Positions 31,719 to 40,962 of a stretch of DNA of 64,000 bases are shown here, piece by piece; the stretch's first letter is position 1, and the number at the start of each line of letters is the position of its first letter. Below the pieces are notes generated by a model, which ran no database searches, was not told the origin of the DNA, and saw nothing but the letters and a program-made list of their open reading frames with translations. The position numbers and the translations under genes were made by a program. Source of the DNA: Sporolactobacillus terrae DSM 11697 (lineage in GTDB: Bacteria; Bacillota; Bacilli; Bacillales; Sporolactobacillaceae); the NCBI RefSeq assembly GCF_000648615.1, contig NZ_JFZC01000041.1, positions 62,001-126,000 on the forward strand, in the 5' to 3' direction.

Positions 31719-32873
31719 GTGGAATTTTCAAAGAAAGTGGCCGCCATCCATCCATCGCCGATTCGGGATATGATGGTGCGTGCCGCGCGTATTGATGATG
31801 TCATTTCGTTTGCGGTTGGTGAACCGGACTTTCATTCAGCACCGAATGTGATTGAGGCAGCAAAAAGCGCTCTCGATAATGGAGAAACTAAATATGCGCC
31901 TGGCGCAGGAATGACAAAGCTGCGGGAGGTTTATGCAGCCTACCTCAAAGAGGCCATCGGTGTTTCTTATGAGACGGAAAACTGTCTCGTGACAACGGGC
32001 GGCATGGGCGCGCTTTTTCTCGGTTTGACCACACTTTTGAATTCTGGGGATGAAGTCATTTTCAGTTCGCCGTACTGGAGCAATTATGGGCAGCAGATCG
32101 TGCTTTGCGGTGGCAAGCCTGTTGCGGTTGATGTCGATGAAGCGCATGATTTCGTGATTGATCCAGTTGCCATTGACAAGGCAATCACTGCGAAGACAAA
32201 AGTAATTCTGCTAAACTCACCGAGCAATCCGACCGGCAGTGTGATTGATGCAGCATCGCTGCGCGCGATTGCTGAGATTGCGGTGAAACATGACCTTGTT
32301 GTGATCAGTGATGAGGTGTATCGCCACATTCTCTTTGATGGAGAAACGTACACAAGTATCGCCTCTTTTCCTGGAATGAAGGAACGTACGCTGATTATCG
32401 ACAGTTGCTCGAAAACCCATGCGATGACCGGTTTCCGTGTTGGTTTTGCAACCGGACCGCTGAATTTGATTCGAGAGATGACGAAGATTACCGAGGACGT
32501 TTGGAGCTGCGTGAATACTTCTGCCCAATTCGCGGCGATCGAAGCGTTCACCCGCGGAACGGATTACCGTGAAATGATGGTCGCTGAATATGAAAAGAGG
32601 CGTAATTATATTTATCAACGGATTAATGCGATTGATCGTCTGTCTTCGATTAAACCGATGGGTGCCTTCTACCTTTTTGCGAACATTACAAAGACGGGAC
32701 TTGCCGCAAAGGAATTCTGTGATCGTCTGCTCGATGAAGCGCATGTCGCGGTCGTTCCCGGTGACCATTTCGGGACGCATGCTTCAGGATACGTCCGCAT
32801 TTCCTATGCAACGTCGATGCAAAAGATTAAAGAGGGTATGGACCGAATCGAAGCGTTTGTCAATCGGTTGTAA
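31719..32873 (+). CDS. Class I/II PLP-dependent aminotransferase
   Basis: A 384-residue fold-type I aminotransferase: VGEPDFHSAPNV, ATGGMGALFL-like glycine loop (TTGGMGALF), NSPSNPTGSV, SDEVYRHILFDG, and the PLP lysine in SCSKTHAMTGFRVG. The GTG at 31719 is preferred because GGAGG lies 8 nt upstream. It belongs to the aspartate/PatA-like group and is followed 33 nt later by an SDR, then aspartokinase, so a role in amino acid metabolism is likely though the substrate pair is not set. Confidence 0.85.
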   Translation: MEFSKKVAAIHPSPIRDMMVRAARIDDVISFAVGEPDFHSAPNVIEAAKSALDNGETKYAPGAGMTKLREVYAAYLKEAIGVSYETENCLVTTGGMGALFLGLTTLLNSGDEVIFSSPYWSNYGQQIVLCGGKPVAVDVDEAHDFVIDPVAIDKAITAKTKVILLNSPSNPTGSVIDAASLRAIAEIAVKHDLVVISDEVYRHILFDGETYTSIASFPGMKERTLIIDSCSKTHAMTGFRVGFATGPLNLIREMTKITEDVWSCVNTSAQFAAIEAFTRGTDYREMMVAEYEKRRNYIYQRINAIDRLSSIKPMGAFYLFANITKTGLAAKEFCDRLLDEAHVAVVPGDHFGTHASGYVRISYATSMQKIKEGMDRIEAFVNRL

Positions 32874-32906
32874 GATGTGGAAATGAATCACTAGGAGGGA
32901 TACGTG

Positions 32907-33668
32907 ATGGAGTTAGCAATAGTTACCGGCGGATCACGCGGACTCGGGTATGAGACGAGCCGTATCCTGCTTGAGCGCGGGATTCGGGTGATCGGCATCT
33001 CCCGCAGCATCAACGCGACCATTGATGCACTCATTAAAGGGAGCAACGGGCATTATGTGCATGTTGCAGCGAATCTTGCAGATGCATCCGATGTTTCATC
33101 CGCCATGCAGCAGGTCTGTGCGCGGATCTCATCTGAGAAACCCGAAAAAGTATATGTGGTCAATAATGCGGGAACTGTGGAACCGATTGAACGGTTGGGC
33201 TATTTAGATGCCCCAGCGATTCAGCAAGCCATTCAATTAAATATGCTTGCGCCGATGTTAATCAATAACCGCATACTGCAGCAACTGGACGGTGAAAAAA
33301 CGGAACTAGTGATTGTCAACGTGACTTCCGGTGCCGCAGAACGGGCGATCCATGGCTGGGGCGTCTACTGCACGACCAAAGCGGCGATTGATATGCATAC
33401 GAAAACAGCAGGGCTGGAACAGGAACAGGCCGGGTTGCCGCATAAAGTGATCGCCTTCAGTCCGGGAATTATGGATACTGAGATGCAGGAAACGATCCGA
33501 AGTACAGCAGCAGAAGCATTCGCCGACCATAGTACTTTTGTAGGCTTTAAAGAAAACGGTAAGCTGCGTCCACCTGCAACGGTTGCAGGTACGTTAGTCA
33601 ACTTGATATTAAATGAACCGTTAGTGAATGGGAAAGTTTATGATGTGAACGACTTTATTTCATTGTAA
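32907..33668 (+). CDS. SDR, sepiapterin/benzil reductase-like (YueD type)
   Basis: A 253-residue SDR: TGGSRGLGYETSRIL, NNAGTVEPI, NVTSGAAERAIHGWGVYCTTKAAI (Ser-Tyr-Lys triad as S, Y-C-T-T-K) and FSPGIMDTEMQ. The NNAGTVEPIxRLG segment and the GWGxYCxxKA active site mark the YueD/sepiapterin-reductase subgroup that reduces diketones with NADPH. AGGAGGG lies 7 nt before ATG 32907. It is probably co-transcribed with the aminotransferase. Confidence 0.83.
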   Translation: MELAIVTGGSRGLGYETSRILLERGIRVIGISRSINATIDALIKGSNGHYVHVAANLADASDVSSAMQQVCARISSEKPEKVYVVNNAGTVEPIERLGYLDAPAIQQAIQLNMLAPMLINNRILQQLDGEKTELVIVNVTSGAAERAIHGWGVYCTTKAAIDMHTKTAGLEQEQAGLPHKVIAFSPGIMDTEMQETIRSTAAEAFADHSTFVGFKENGKLRPPATVAGTLVNLILNEPLVNGKVYDVNDFISL

Positions 33669-33867
33669 GAAAGTCTAGAGATGTCGAGGAAAAGAGGACA
33701 AGAGGGCTGACGCGGAGGAAGTTGAAGCAGCTGCCTACTGGTACCGAACCGCTCTGTGATGTGAGTCATCTGAGCGTCCGCACTCAGAATAATTGGATGG
33801 ACAGACGTTTTTTTACCCCTTCTTCCAATTTTGTCACTGATTATTCGAGAAAAAGTAGAAAAAGGGT

Positions 33868-33896
33868 TTGAAAATTTTTCTGAAAAGAGTAATAAT
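33868..33896 (+). promoter_or_regulatory. Promoter of the aspartokinase gene
   Basis: TTGAAA (33868-33873) and AATAAT (33891-33896) with a 17-bp spacer. The 200 bp before it contain a small hairpin (CGCTC/GAGCG around 33749-33772) but no lysine riboswitch motifs. A short frame at 33896 (ATG, 11 codons, Lys/Arg-rich) overlaps the -10 and is probably not translated. Confidence 0.6.
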
Positions 33897-33946
33897 GAAA
33901 AGACATTTGCGGAAAGAATCAAATAAGTAGGGGTTGCTGTTGCTTC

Positions 33947-35308
33947 ATGAAAGTAGTTAAATTTGGAGGAAGCTCACTGGCTTCCGGAGTACAAGTCGAA
34001 AAAGTATATCAAATTGTTTCATCAGATCCTGAACGTAAAATCGTCGTCGTATCCGCTCCTGGAAAACGCTATGCGGACGATGAAAAAGTAACCGACCTTT
34101 TGATCAGCTGCGCTGAACGCTGTTTGAAAGGTGAAGATACGCATGATCTAGTCGATACGATTGTCGGCAGATACCAAAGCATTGCTGAAGAACTTCATCT
34201 TGCCGATACAATTATCAGAAAAGTCAAAGATGATCTGCTCAGTCTGCTTGCAAGCGACAAGACCAACCCATCCGCCTTTATTGAAGCGGTTAAGGCGAGC
34301 GGCGAGGATAATAACGCCAAGCTTGTTGCTGCCTGCTTTAAACATAAAGGCTTGAATGCTCATTATGTTTCACCAAAAGAAGCAGGTTTGCTTGTCAGCA
34401 ATGAGCCCGGCAACGCGCAGGTGCTCCCTGAATCGTATGAACGGCTTTACGCATTGCGCGATCAGCCGGGAATTATCGTATTTCCAGGTTTCTTTGGCTA
34501 TAATACCGACGGCGAAGTGGTTACATTTTCGCGCAGCGGATCGGATATAACCGGATCGATCTTGGCAAATGGGGTAAAAGCGGATCTCTATGAGAACTTC
34601 ACCGATGTTGATGCCGTTTATGCGGTGAATCCGCATCTTGTTTCTCATCCGAGAGAAATTTGCGAACTGACGTACCGTGAAATGCGCGAACTTTCTTATG
34701 GCGGTTTTTCTGTTTTTCATGATGAAGCACTGATCCCGGCTTTCCGCGTAGGCATTCCGGTCAACGTGAAGAATACCAACAATCCGGAGGCTCCAGGAAC
34801 GAGAATTGTGAGCGAACGCAAAAATACGAACGGGCCGGTTGTCGGAATTGCTAGTGACGACGGCTTCTGCAGCATATACATCAGCAAATACCTCATGAAT
34901 AAGGAAATCGGATTCGGACGCAAGGTGCTCTGTATTTTAGAAGACTATGGCTTGTCCTTTGAACATATTCCCTCGGGGATTGATGATATGACGGTTATTC
35001 TTCGCCAAAGCCAGATTGATGAAACGCTTGAAAAGGAGATTACCGCGCGTCTCATCGAGGAACTTCACGCCGATGAAGTTCATGTTGAACACGACCTTGC
35101 GCTGATCATGATGGTGGGCGAAGGGATGAGACAAAAGGTCGGTACAAACGCACGCGCATCAATGGCATTAGCCAATGCTCATATTAACATTGAGATGATT
35201 AATCAAGGTTCATCGGAAACGAGCATGATGTTCGGCGTTAAGGAAGCGGTTGAAGATCGGGCGGTACAGGCCCTTTACGAAGAATTTTTTTCGACTGCTA
35301 AAGTATGA
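33947..35308 (+). CDS. Aspartate kinase (ThrD/YclM-like)
   Basis: A 453-residue aspartokinase with the N-terminal KFGGSSLA motif, TFSRSGSDITGSILA and a C-terminal pair of ACT domains (KVLCILEDYGLSFEHIPSG; ALANAHINIEMINQGSSE). Length and the single-chain, non-alpha/beta arrangement fit the Bacillus YclM (aspartokinase III) class, which feeds threonine, lysine and methionine synthesis with allosteric control through the ACT domains. The SD is weak. A terminator follows. Confidence 0.92.
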   Translation: MKVVKFGGSSLASGVQVEKVYQIVSSDPERKIVVVSAPGKRYADDEKVTDLLISCAERCLKGEDTHDLVDTIVGRYQSIAEELHLADTIIRKVKDDLLSLLASDKTNPSAFIEAVKASGEDNNAKLVAACFKHKGLNAHYVSPKEAGLLVSNEPGNAQVLPESYERLYALRDQPGIIVFPGFFGYNTDGEVVTFSRSGSDITGSILANGVKADLYENFTDVDAVYAVNPHLVSHPREICELTYREMRELSYGGFSVFHDEALIPAFRVGIPVNVKNTNNPEAPGTRIVSERKNTNGPVVGIASDDGFCSIYISKYLMNKEIGFGRKVLCILEDYGLSFEHIPSGIDDMTVILRQSQIDETLEKEITARLIEELHADEVHVEHDLALIMMVGEGMRQKVGTNARASMALANAHINIEMINQGSSETSMMFGVKEAVEDRAVQALYEEFFSTAKV

Positions 35309-35327
35309 GCGGAATAAGCAATGGAAG

Positions 35328-35352
35328 AAGCTCCGGATCGGGGCTTTTTTTT
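35328..35352 (+). terminator. Terminator of the aspartokinase gene
   Basis: AAGCTCC (35328-35334) pairs with GGGGCTT (35340-35346, one G-U), then an eight-T run. Confidence 0.8.
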
Positions 35353-35408
35353 ATAGGTAAAGACAATTTATAATTTTGCCTTGCTGGGACGATGATAACG
35401 GCATAAAA

Positions 35409-35508
35409 GTGGAACTTTCGCTAATTGTAAGAGGAACTTCTGCTAATTATAAAGGAACTTTCGTAATTGTAAGGGAACTTCCGCTAATTATAAAGGAACT
35501 TTCGCTAA
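35409..35508. repeat. Tandem array A (five units of about 21 bp)
   Basis: Units of the form GGAACTTTCGCTAATTRTAA begin at 35411, 35433, 35454, 35474 and 35495, each with small changes. The array leads straight into the 43-bp array. Confidence 0.85.
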
Positions 35509-35511
35509 GGA

Positions 35512-35820
35512 CGCATACGTCCTGTATGCAACGCGAAAGTCACCGCATCCTGCGGAAGTACGTCCTGTGCACAACGCGGAAGTCACCGCATCCTGCGGAA
35601 GTACGTCCTGTATGCAACGCGAAAGTCATCACATCCTGTGAAAGTACGTCCTGTGCACAACGCAGAAGTCACCGCATCCTGCGGAAGTACGTCCTGTGCA
35701 CAACGCGGAAGTCACCGCATCCTGCGGAAGTACGTCCTGTATGCAACGCGAAAGTCATCACATCCTGTGAAAGTACGTCCTGTGCACAACGCAGAAGTCA
35801 CCGCATCCTGCGGAAGTAAA
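35512..35820. repeat. Tandem array B (seven units of exactly 43 bp)
   Basis: The block CCTGTRYRCAACGC recurs at 35521, 35564, 35607, 35650, 35693, 35736 and 35779, a strict 43-bp period. Units 2-3-4 are repeated as 5-6-7, showing a 129-bp duplication. Each unit contains a hairpin: CCGCA-TCC-TGCGG in most, TCACA-TCC-TGTGA in units 3 and 6, so both arms changed together. Confidence 0.92.
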
Positions 35821-36228
35821 TAGGCGGAAAAAATCCTTTTAATTTGAAAATAAAACTAAAAATTAGCTTAAATAGACGGAGAGCTTCCGCTTATCGACTT
35901 GAAAAACGCGAAAATGAGGGGTTTGCTTTGCATAAGCGGAAAACCTCCGCTTATGTACCCCCGAAACGAGCTCCGTTCTGTAGATAACCGAAGAAACTCC
36001 GCTTATTTTACGAGTTACTTAATTAAGACCCAGAATGCTTAATGAAAAAGAAGTGAAATGGATGGGACCAGTGTCTTAGCCAAGAATTAAAGCGGAGGTG
36101 CCTGGCGCCAGCGGGATCGCGCCTAGTTGATGCGTGCCAGCGAGACCCCGCAGATTCCTGCCCTGTCTGAGGGGGCTCGCGGTGCGCCCGCGGCAAGCGA
36201 GCGATCGGAGCGTACACAAAAATAAGAT
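35812..36228. repeat. Composite dispersed repeat, copy A
   Basis: An AT-rich part (about 35815-36050) with several inverted CCGCTTAT/ATAAGCGG-type blocks (CGGAGAGCTTCCGCTTAT, AAGCGGAAAACCTCCGCTTA) is followed by the GC-rich repeat (36067-36228). The whole series recurs at 57536-57985 in the same order and orientation. No ORF of the region resembles a protein, so it looks like a non-coding mobile or MITE-like element. Confidence 0.8.
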
Positions 36229-36319
36229 TGGTTTTTCTTATGTGAAAAATCCCGGGTAAAGCCAATCCGCAAAAAAAGTAAAGGAAATGATTTTTGTTGC
36301 ATGAAGAGCAGTTATCTTT

Positions 36320-36347
36320 TAATATAAGTGTATAATAATATAAGTGT
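36320..36347 (+). promoter_or_regulatory. ars promoter region with direct repeats
   Basis: TAATATAAGTGT occurs twice (36320-36331 and 36336-36347), overlapping a TATAAT -10 (36331-36336). ArsR-family repressors bind such AT-rich repeats over the promoter; binding here is inferred. Confidence 0.6.
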
Positions 36348-36374
36348 GAGTGAATATAGACAGGAGTTGAATCG

Positions 36375-36698
36375 ATGATCGGCACAAATGCACGTGTTTC
36401 GGAACTTGCTGCGTTGCTTAAACTGCTTGGCGATCAAACACGCTTGACTCTCCTTTCCTATTTGAAGCAAAGAGAACTATGCGTGTGTGAACTTGTGGAT
36501 GTCCTAAATGTCTCACAACCGGCAATCAGCCAACATCTTAAAAAGCTTCGGCTTGCGGGTATCGTTCAAGAACGGAAGCAGGGGACATGGGTCTATTATA
36601 GCCTGAATCAGCAGCTGCCGGATTATGTGTCGGTAATTCTCAAAGCTCTGCCGGATCAACAGCTACCAAGCTGCGACAATCCGAAATGCTGTGAATGA
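36375..36698 (+). CDS. arsR: Arsenical-responsive ArsR repressor
   Basis: A 107-residue winged-helix protein with the As(III)/Sb(III) site ELCVCEL on the DNA-recognition helix, followed by NVSQPAISQHLKKLRLAGIV. The C-terminal SCDNPKCCE adds three Cys, which could be a second metalloid site. ATG 36375 follows AGGAG. It is the first gene of an arsR-C-D-A-B operon and should repress it until arsenite binds. Confidence 0.92.
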   Translation: MIGTNARVSELAALLKLLGDQTRLTLLSYLKQRELCVCELVDVLNVSQPAISQHLKKLRLAGIVQERKQGTWVYYSLNQQLPDYVSVILKALPDQQLPSCDNPKCCE

Positions 36699-36752
36699 AA
36701 CGACTGTTGAAGCTGAGCACAGGTAAATCCAATAAGGGAAGGAACAGTGACC

Positions 36753-37184
36753 ATGAGCAAAAAAATCATTTATTTTCTCTGCACCGGCAACTCCTGCCGC
36801 AGTCAGATGGCTGAAGGATTTGCCAAAAAGTATTTAGCCAGCGACTTTGACGTATATTCTGCCGGGATCGAAGCGCACGGCTTGAATCCCAAAGCGGTGA
36901 AGGCGATGAATGAAGTCGGTATCGACATTTCTGATCAAAAATCGAAACGTATTGATCCGCAGCTGCTCAGCCGTGCTTATCTTGTTGTGACGCTGTGCGG
37001 CGATGCTGAGGATCGGTGCCCAAGGACTCCGCCGAATGTGCGGCGCGAACATTGGGGTTTTGATGACCCGGCAAAAGCTGAAGGAACGGATGAAGAAAAG
37101 TGGCAGGTTTTTCAGCGGGTACGTGATGGAATCGGTGCACGGATTAAGCGGTTTGCTGAGGAAGATAAGCAGTCCAATCACTAA
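36753..37184 (+). CDS. arsC: Arsenate reductase (thioredoxin-coupled)
   Basis: A 143-residue low-molecular-weight phosphatase-fold reductase. It keeps [13 protein letters not shown] (Cys-X5-Arg P-loop) and the resolving cysteines in [12 protein letters not shown], plus [13 protein letters not shown]. This is the Staphylococcus pI258/Bacillus ArsC class that uses thioredoxin. AAGGAA lies before ATG 36753. It turns arsenate into arsenite for the ArsAB pump encoded downstream. Confidence 0.95.
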   Translation: MSKKIIYFLCTGNSCRSQMAEGFAKKYLASDFDVYSAGIEAHGLNPKAVKAMNEVGIDISDQKSKRIDPQLLSRAYLVVTLCGDAEDRCPRTPPNVRREHWGFDDPAKAEGTDEEKWQVFQRVRDGIGARIKRFAEEDKQSNH

Positions 37185-37197
37185 GGAGATGTCAGCG

Positions 37198-37557
37198 ATG
37201 AAATCCATTCAAATTTTCGAGGCGGCGATGTGCTGTGCAACGGGCGTTTGTGGACCAAGTACTGATTCAGAGTTGATTCGGATCACTTGTGCAGTACGGA
37301 ATATCCGGCGTAAGGAATTCGATATTGTACGCATGAATTTGACCAGTAATCCGGATGCCTTCGTAGCGAATTCACTCATTCGGGATTTGCTGAAAAAGGA
37401 AGGTACAGAGGTTCTCCCGATAACACTCGCAGACGGAAAGCTTGTGAAAAAAGGAAGCTATCCGACCAACCAGGAACTGGCAGAATGGTCGGGAATTGCG
37501 CTTGAAGCGATCAATAAAAAGCAGCACTTTCAATTCAAGCTGAATATGAACCAATAA
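37198..37557 (+). CDS. arsD: Arsenic metallochaperone ArsD
   Basis: A 119-residue protein with FEAAMCCATGVCGPS, giving Cys12, Cys13 and Cys18 that hand arsenite to ArsA. The extra C-terminal Cys pairs of the E. coli plasmid protein are absent, as in many chromosomal ArsD. AAGGAGAT precedes ATG 37198, 13 nt after arsC. It sits directly before arsA, its known partner. Confidence 0.95.
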   Translation: MKSIQIFEAAMCCATGVCGPSTDSELIRITCAVRNIRRKEFDIVRMNLTSNPDAFVANSLIRDLLKKEGTEVLPITLADGKLVKKGSYPTNQELAEWSGIALEAINKKQHFQFKLNMNQ

Positions 37558-37575
37558 GGGAAAGAAGGAGATCTC

Positions 37576-39327
37576 TTGACGCGCCTATTCCGGCCACAAA
37601 CAATGGCGCTGCCCCGCTACTTATTTTTTACAGGCAAAGGCGGCGTTGGAAAAACATCGATTGCGTGCGCGACGGCGGTTGCACTTGCGGATCAGGGAAA
37701 GCGGGTGCTGCTTGTCAGTACGGATCCTGCATCGAATTTGCAGGACGTTTTTGATGCAGTGCTCACCATGGAGATCACTGAAATCTCTGAAGTTCCGAAT
37801 CTGTTCGTATCCAATCTGAATCCGGAAGAAGCGGCTGCACGCTACAGAGAAAAAGTGATCGCGCCATATCGAGGTCTGTTGCCGGACGCGGCTGTGAAGC
37901 AAATGGAAGAGCAGCTTTCTGGAAGTTGCACCGTAGAAATCGCTGCATTTGACGTCTTTTCGTCGTTGCTGACCAATCGAGCGCTCGACCGAAGCTATGA
38001 TCACATTCTTTTTGATACGGCGCCCACCGGCCATACGCTGCGCCTTTTGCAGCTGCCAGGTGCATGGAGCGGCTTTCTGAATGAGAACACACAAGGCACA
38101 TCATGTCTTGGTCCATTAGCCGGCTTAAATGATAAAAAAGAACAATACTTAGAAACCGTCCAGGTACTCGAGGATGAGAAGCGAACGATGCTGATCCTAG
38201 TCGCGAGACCGGAACTTTCGACCATTAATGAAGCGGCTCGAGCATCTAGGGAATTAACGAATATTGGCATGAATAATCAGCATTTAGTGATCAATGGGCA
38301 GATTGAACAAAGCAAGACTGATGATGCTTTAGCTGCTGCGCTTGTGACTCGTCAGCATGAAGCACTCGCAAATCTGCCGCAGGAACTTCGCACGATTCCG
38401 GTGTACCATCTGTTTTTGGCACCTTGTAACATGACCGGCGTACGAAATATTCGTAAGCTTTTGTCCGATCAAGTGATGGGTACACGTGATCAATGGGCGT
38501 CCCCGTTCGAAACGAAGAAATCGAAGCAGTACCCTGAGTTGAGTCGATTCATCGATGAATTGATTGAAAGAAAGCAGCGTGTGGTCTTCACGATGGGAAA
38601 AGGCGGCGTGGGCAAAACAACATTAGCCCGGACCATTGCCTTGGAACTTGCTGCCCAGGGAGAAAATGTTCATTTAACAACGACAGATCCTGCAGGTCAA
38701 TGTGACTTCGTTAGCGCAGGAAAATCTCAAAGGATTACCGTGAGCCGGATTGACCCGAAGACAGAAGTTAAAAACTATCGAAAAAAGATTCTGGAACGCT
38801 CTCGTGAACAGCTGGATGATGAAGGGCTCGCGTATCTGGAAGAAGATCTGAAATCACCGTGTACGGAAGAAATCGCCGTCTTTCGCGCATTTGCTGAGTT
38901 GGTTCAAAAGGCTGATGATACGTATGTAGTCATTGATACGGCACCGTCCGGTCATACGCTACTACTTTTAGATGCAACTGAGGAATATCATCGTGAAATT
39001 GCACATGCAGCAGGAACAGTACCCAAATCCATCCAACAGCTTCTCCCGCGGCTCCGCAATCCGGATGAGACGGCAGTAGTAATCGTGATGCTACCGGAAC
39101 CAACGCCTGTGTTTGAAGCAGAGCGTCTGACTGCTGACTTAGAACGTGCCGGCATTCGGCCATCGTGGTGGGTTGTCAACCAAAGTTTGATGAGGACCCG
39201 CACCAATGATCCGTTGCTAAAGAAACGTTCAGTTAACGAGCGCATATGGATCGAGCGTGTAGATCGAAATGCTGGCCATCGGTTAACGGTTATCCCGTGG
39301 CAAGAAACGGATGAAGACCATTTTTAA
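37576..39327 (+). CDS. arsA: Arsenite-transporting ATPase ArsA
   Basis: A 583-residue tandem ATPase. Each half has a deviant Walker A GKGGVGKT (about residues 19 and 342), a signal DTAPTGHTLRLL / DTAPSGHTLLLL segment, and metalloid-site cysteines (SGSCTVE in half 1, KSPCTEE in half 2). The TTG start (37576) has AAGAAGGAGAT upstream. It drives arsenite export with ArsB, loaded by ArsD. Confidence 0.95.
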   Translation: MTRLFRPQTMALPRYLFFTGKGGVGKTSIACATAVALADQGKRVLLVSTDPASNLQDVFDAVLTMEITEISEVPNLFVSNLNPEEAAARYREKVIAPYRGLLPDAAVKQMEEQLSGSCTVEIAAFDVFSSLLTNRALDRSYDHILFDTAPTGHTLRLLQLPGAWSGFLNENTQGTSCLGPLAGLNDKKEQYLETVQVLEDEKRTMLILVARPELSTINEAARASRELTNIGMNNQHLVINGQIEQSKTDDALAAALVTRQHEALANLPQELRTIPVYHLFLAPCNMTGVRNIRKLLSDQVMGTRDQWASPFETKKSKQYPELSRFIDELIERKQRVVFTMGKGGVGKTTLARTIALELAAQGENVHLTTTDPAGQCDFVSAGKSQRITVSRIDPKTEVKNYRKKILERSREQLDDEGLAYLEEDLKSPCTEEIAVFRAFAELVQKADDTYVVIDTAPSGHTLLLLDATEEYHREIAHAAGTVPKSIQQLLPRLRNPDETAVVIVMLPEPTPVFEAERLTADLERAGIRPSWWVVNQSLMRTRTNDPLLKKRSVNERIWIERVDRNAGHRLTVIPWQETDEDHF

Positions 39328-39382
39328 GGGACGGTAAAATGGATTCAAGTATTTTTGTTAGAACATGCTTTCTATGTACACA

Positions 39383-39427
39383 GGAGTCGGTGCTTCTTTC
39401 CTGACTCCATTTTTAGTTTGTTATAAT
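39383..39427 (+). promoter_or_regulatory. Terminator and possible internal promoter before arsB
   Basis: GGAGTC (39383-39388) pairs with GACTCC (39403-39408), then TTTTT (39410-39414): a terminator after arsA. A TATAAT (39422-39427) follows, with no good -35, so arsB may be transcribed in part from its own start. Confidence 0.55.
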
Positions 39428-39446
39428 AGAGAAAAGGGGAAACGTA

Positions 39447-40742
39447 ATGGCAGCAATCTTAGCTGTTCTTGTTTTTTTATTAACATTGACGTTTGTTATT
39501 TGGCAGCCGAAAAATCTATCGATCGGTTGGTCTGCATGCGGCGGAGCGCTGCTTGCTTTGCTCGTCGGCGTTGTTCGGTTTCAGGATGTCTGGACGGTTG
39601 CAGGCATCATATGGAATGCGACACTTGCTTTTGTAGCGATTATTATTATTTCATTGATCTTGGATCGTATCGGTTTCTTTGAGTGGGCGGCGCTGCATAT
39701 GGCGCGTCTGGCGAACGGTCACGGAATTCGTATGTTTATCTTGATTTCCGTACTCGGCGCGCTCATCTCGGCACTGTTTGCCAATGATGGCGGCGCGCTG
39801 ATTCTGACGCCGATTGTGCTTGCGATGGTGCGTGCCTTGAACTTTGATGAACGTCGGGTGTTTCCCTTTGTGATCGCCAGTGGGTTTATTGCGGACACGA
39901 CCTCTTTGCCCCTGGTTGTAAGCAACTTGGTAAATATTGTTTCAGCAGATTTCTTTAGCGTTTCTTTTGGACGCTATGCCATGCATATGCTGATCCCGAC
40001 ACTTTTCTCATTGGCTGCAAGTATTGCCGTCCTTTATTTCTATTTTCGGAAGGACTGGCCACGTACCTATCAATTAACCAATTTGAAGAAGCCGGCTACC
40101 GCACTTAAGGATCGTCGTATGTTTCACATTTCCTGGTTCGTGCTGATCGCGCTTGTGGCCGGCTACTTTGTCAGCAGTTTCATTAAAATTCCAGTATCCT
40201 TTATTGCTTTGGCGGTTGCGTTTGTGTTTCTTTTTCTTGGAGGCCGAAGCCCTGCGATTCATACCAGAACGATTATAAAAAGTGCACCGTGGAGTATTGT
40301 ATTTTTTTCTTTAGGCATGTATGTCGTTGTCTATGGTTTAAGAAATGCTGGGATCATTCATCGACTTGCTCGGGTTATTGAGGCAGGTGTCGATGGTGGC
40401 CTGCTGACGGGAACAATCGTGATGGGATTTCTCTCAGCAGTGCTGTCGGCGTTGATGAACAACTTGCCGACCGTCATGATCAATGCGCTGTCGATTGATG
40501 CATTGCCGGTTGCCGGAGTGATGAAACAGGCACTCGTCTATGCTAATGTTGTCGGTGCCGATCTTGGACCGAAGATGACACCGATCGGGTCGCTCGCAAC
40601 GTTGCTTTGGCTACACGTCCTTTCAGGAAAAGGCGTGAAAATTGGCTGGGGCTCGTACTTTAAAATCGGAATTGTAATGACGATACCGGTTCTCGTCGTG
40701 ACGTTAATAGGTGTGTATGTGTCGATGGTTTTGTCGGGTTAA
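39447..40742 (+). CDS. arsB: Arsenite efflux permease ArsB
   Basis: A 431-residue protein with about 11-12 membrane helices and conserved ArsB segments SALFANDGGALILTPIVLAM, SGFIADTTSLPLVVSNLVNI and NVVGADLGPKMTPIGSLATLLW. SD AAAAGGGG lies before ATG 39447. It is the membrane channel for arsenite/antimonite, working alone as an antiporter or with ArsA. It lies 120 nt after arsA, behind a terminator. Confidence 0.95.
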   Translation: MAAILAVLVFLLTLTFVIWQPKNLSIGWSACGGALLALLVGVVRFQDVWTVAGIIWNATLAFVAIIIISLILDRIGFFEWAALHMARLANGHGIRMFILISVLGALISALFANDGGALILTPIVLAMVRALNFDERRVFPFVIASGFIADTTSLPLVVSNLVNIVSADFFSVSFGRYAMHMLIPTLFSLAASIAVLYFYFRKDWPRTYQLTNLKKPATALKDRRMFHISWFVLIALVAGYFVSSFIKIPVSFIALAVAFVFLFLGGRSPAIHTRTIIKSAPWSIVFFSLGMYVVVYGLRNAGIIHRLARVIEAGVDGGLLTGTIVMGFLSAVLSALMNNLPTVMINALSIDALPVAGVMKQALVYANVVGADLGPKMTPIGSLATLLWLHVLSGKGVKIGWGSYFKIGIVMTIPVLVVTLIGVYVSMVLSG

Positions 40743-40824
40743 TCGCAGACGGTAGGCTAATGGGAGGTTTTCGATAAATTAGCGCATACTCAGGCAAAAG
40801 CGCTTGAACAGGCGAGGGTTTATC

Positions 40825-40853
40825 TTGACAGAAAAAGGGAACTTCGTTACTCT
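40825..40853 (+). promoter_or_regulatory. Promoter of the antiporter operon
   Basis: TTGACA (40825-40830) and TACTCT (40848-40853) are 17 bp apart; the -10 is poor. Confidence 0.5.
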
Positions 40854-40889
40854 TAACACTAAGAACTGTATTATATTGAGCGTTTTGGA

Positions 40890-40916
40890 GGAGCCTGTCA
40901 CATAGGCTCCTTTTTT
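40890..40916 (+). terminator. Terminator in the antiporter leader
   Basis: GGAGCCT (40890-40896) pairs with AGGCTCC (40904-40910), followed by TTTTTT. It lies 30-40 nt after the predicted start site and 47 nt before the antiporter gene, so it may be an attenuator, or it ends arsB transcription. Confidence 0.65.
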
Positions 40917-40962
40917 AATTGTCTTTTTTCCAAAAATAACCAATTGTGTAAGGAGGAAAATC

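Noticed and set aside
33669-33867. Lysine riboswitch before aspartokinase
   Set aside because: The conserved L-box blocks are absent and a good promoter lies downstream of this stretch.
33896-33931. Lys/Arg-rich 11-codon leader before aspartokinase
   Set aside because: Its ATG overlaps the predicted -10 element, so it would not be in the transcript.
35376-35819. A 147-residue ORF across the tandem arrays
   Set aside because: It arises from the repeat: the 43-bp period shifts frame each unit, there is no SD, and the translation only cycles through three versions of the repeat.
35512-35820. CRISPR array
   Set aside because: Units are contiguous with no unique spacers, and no cas genes lie nearby.
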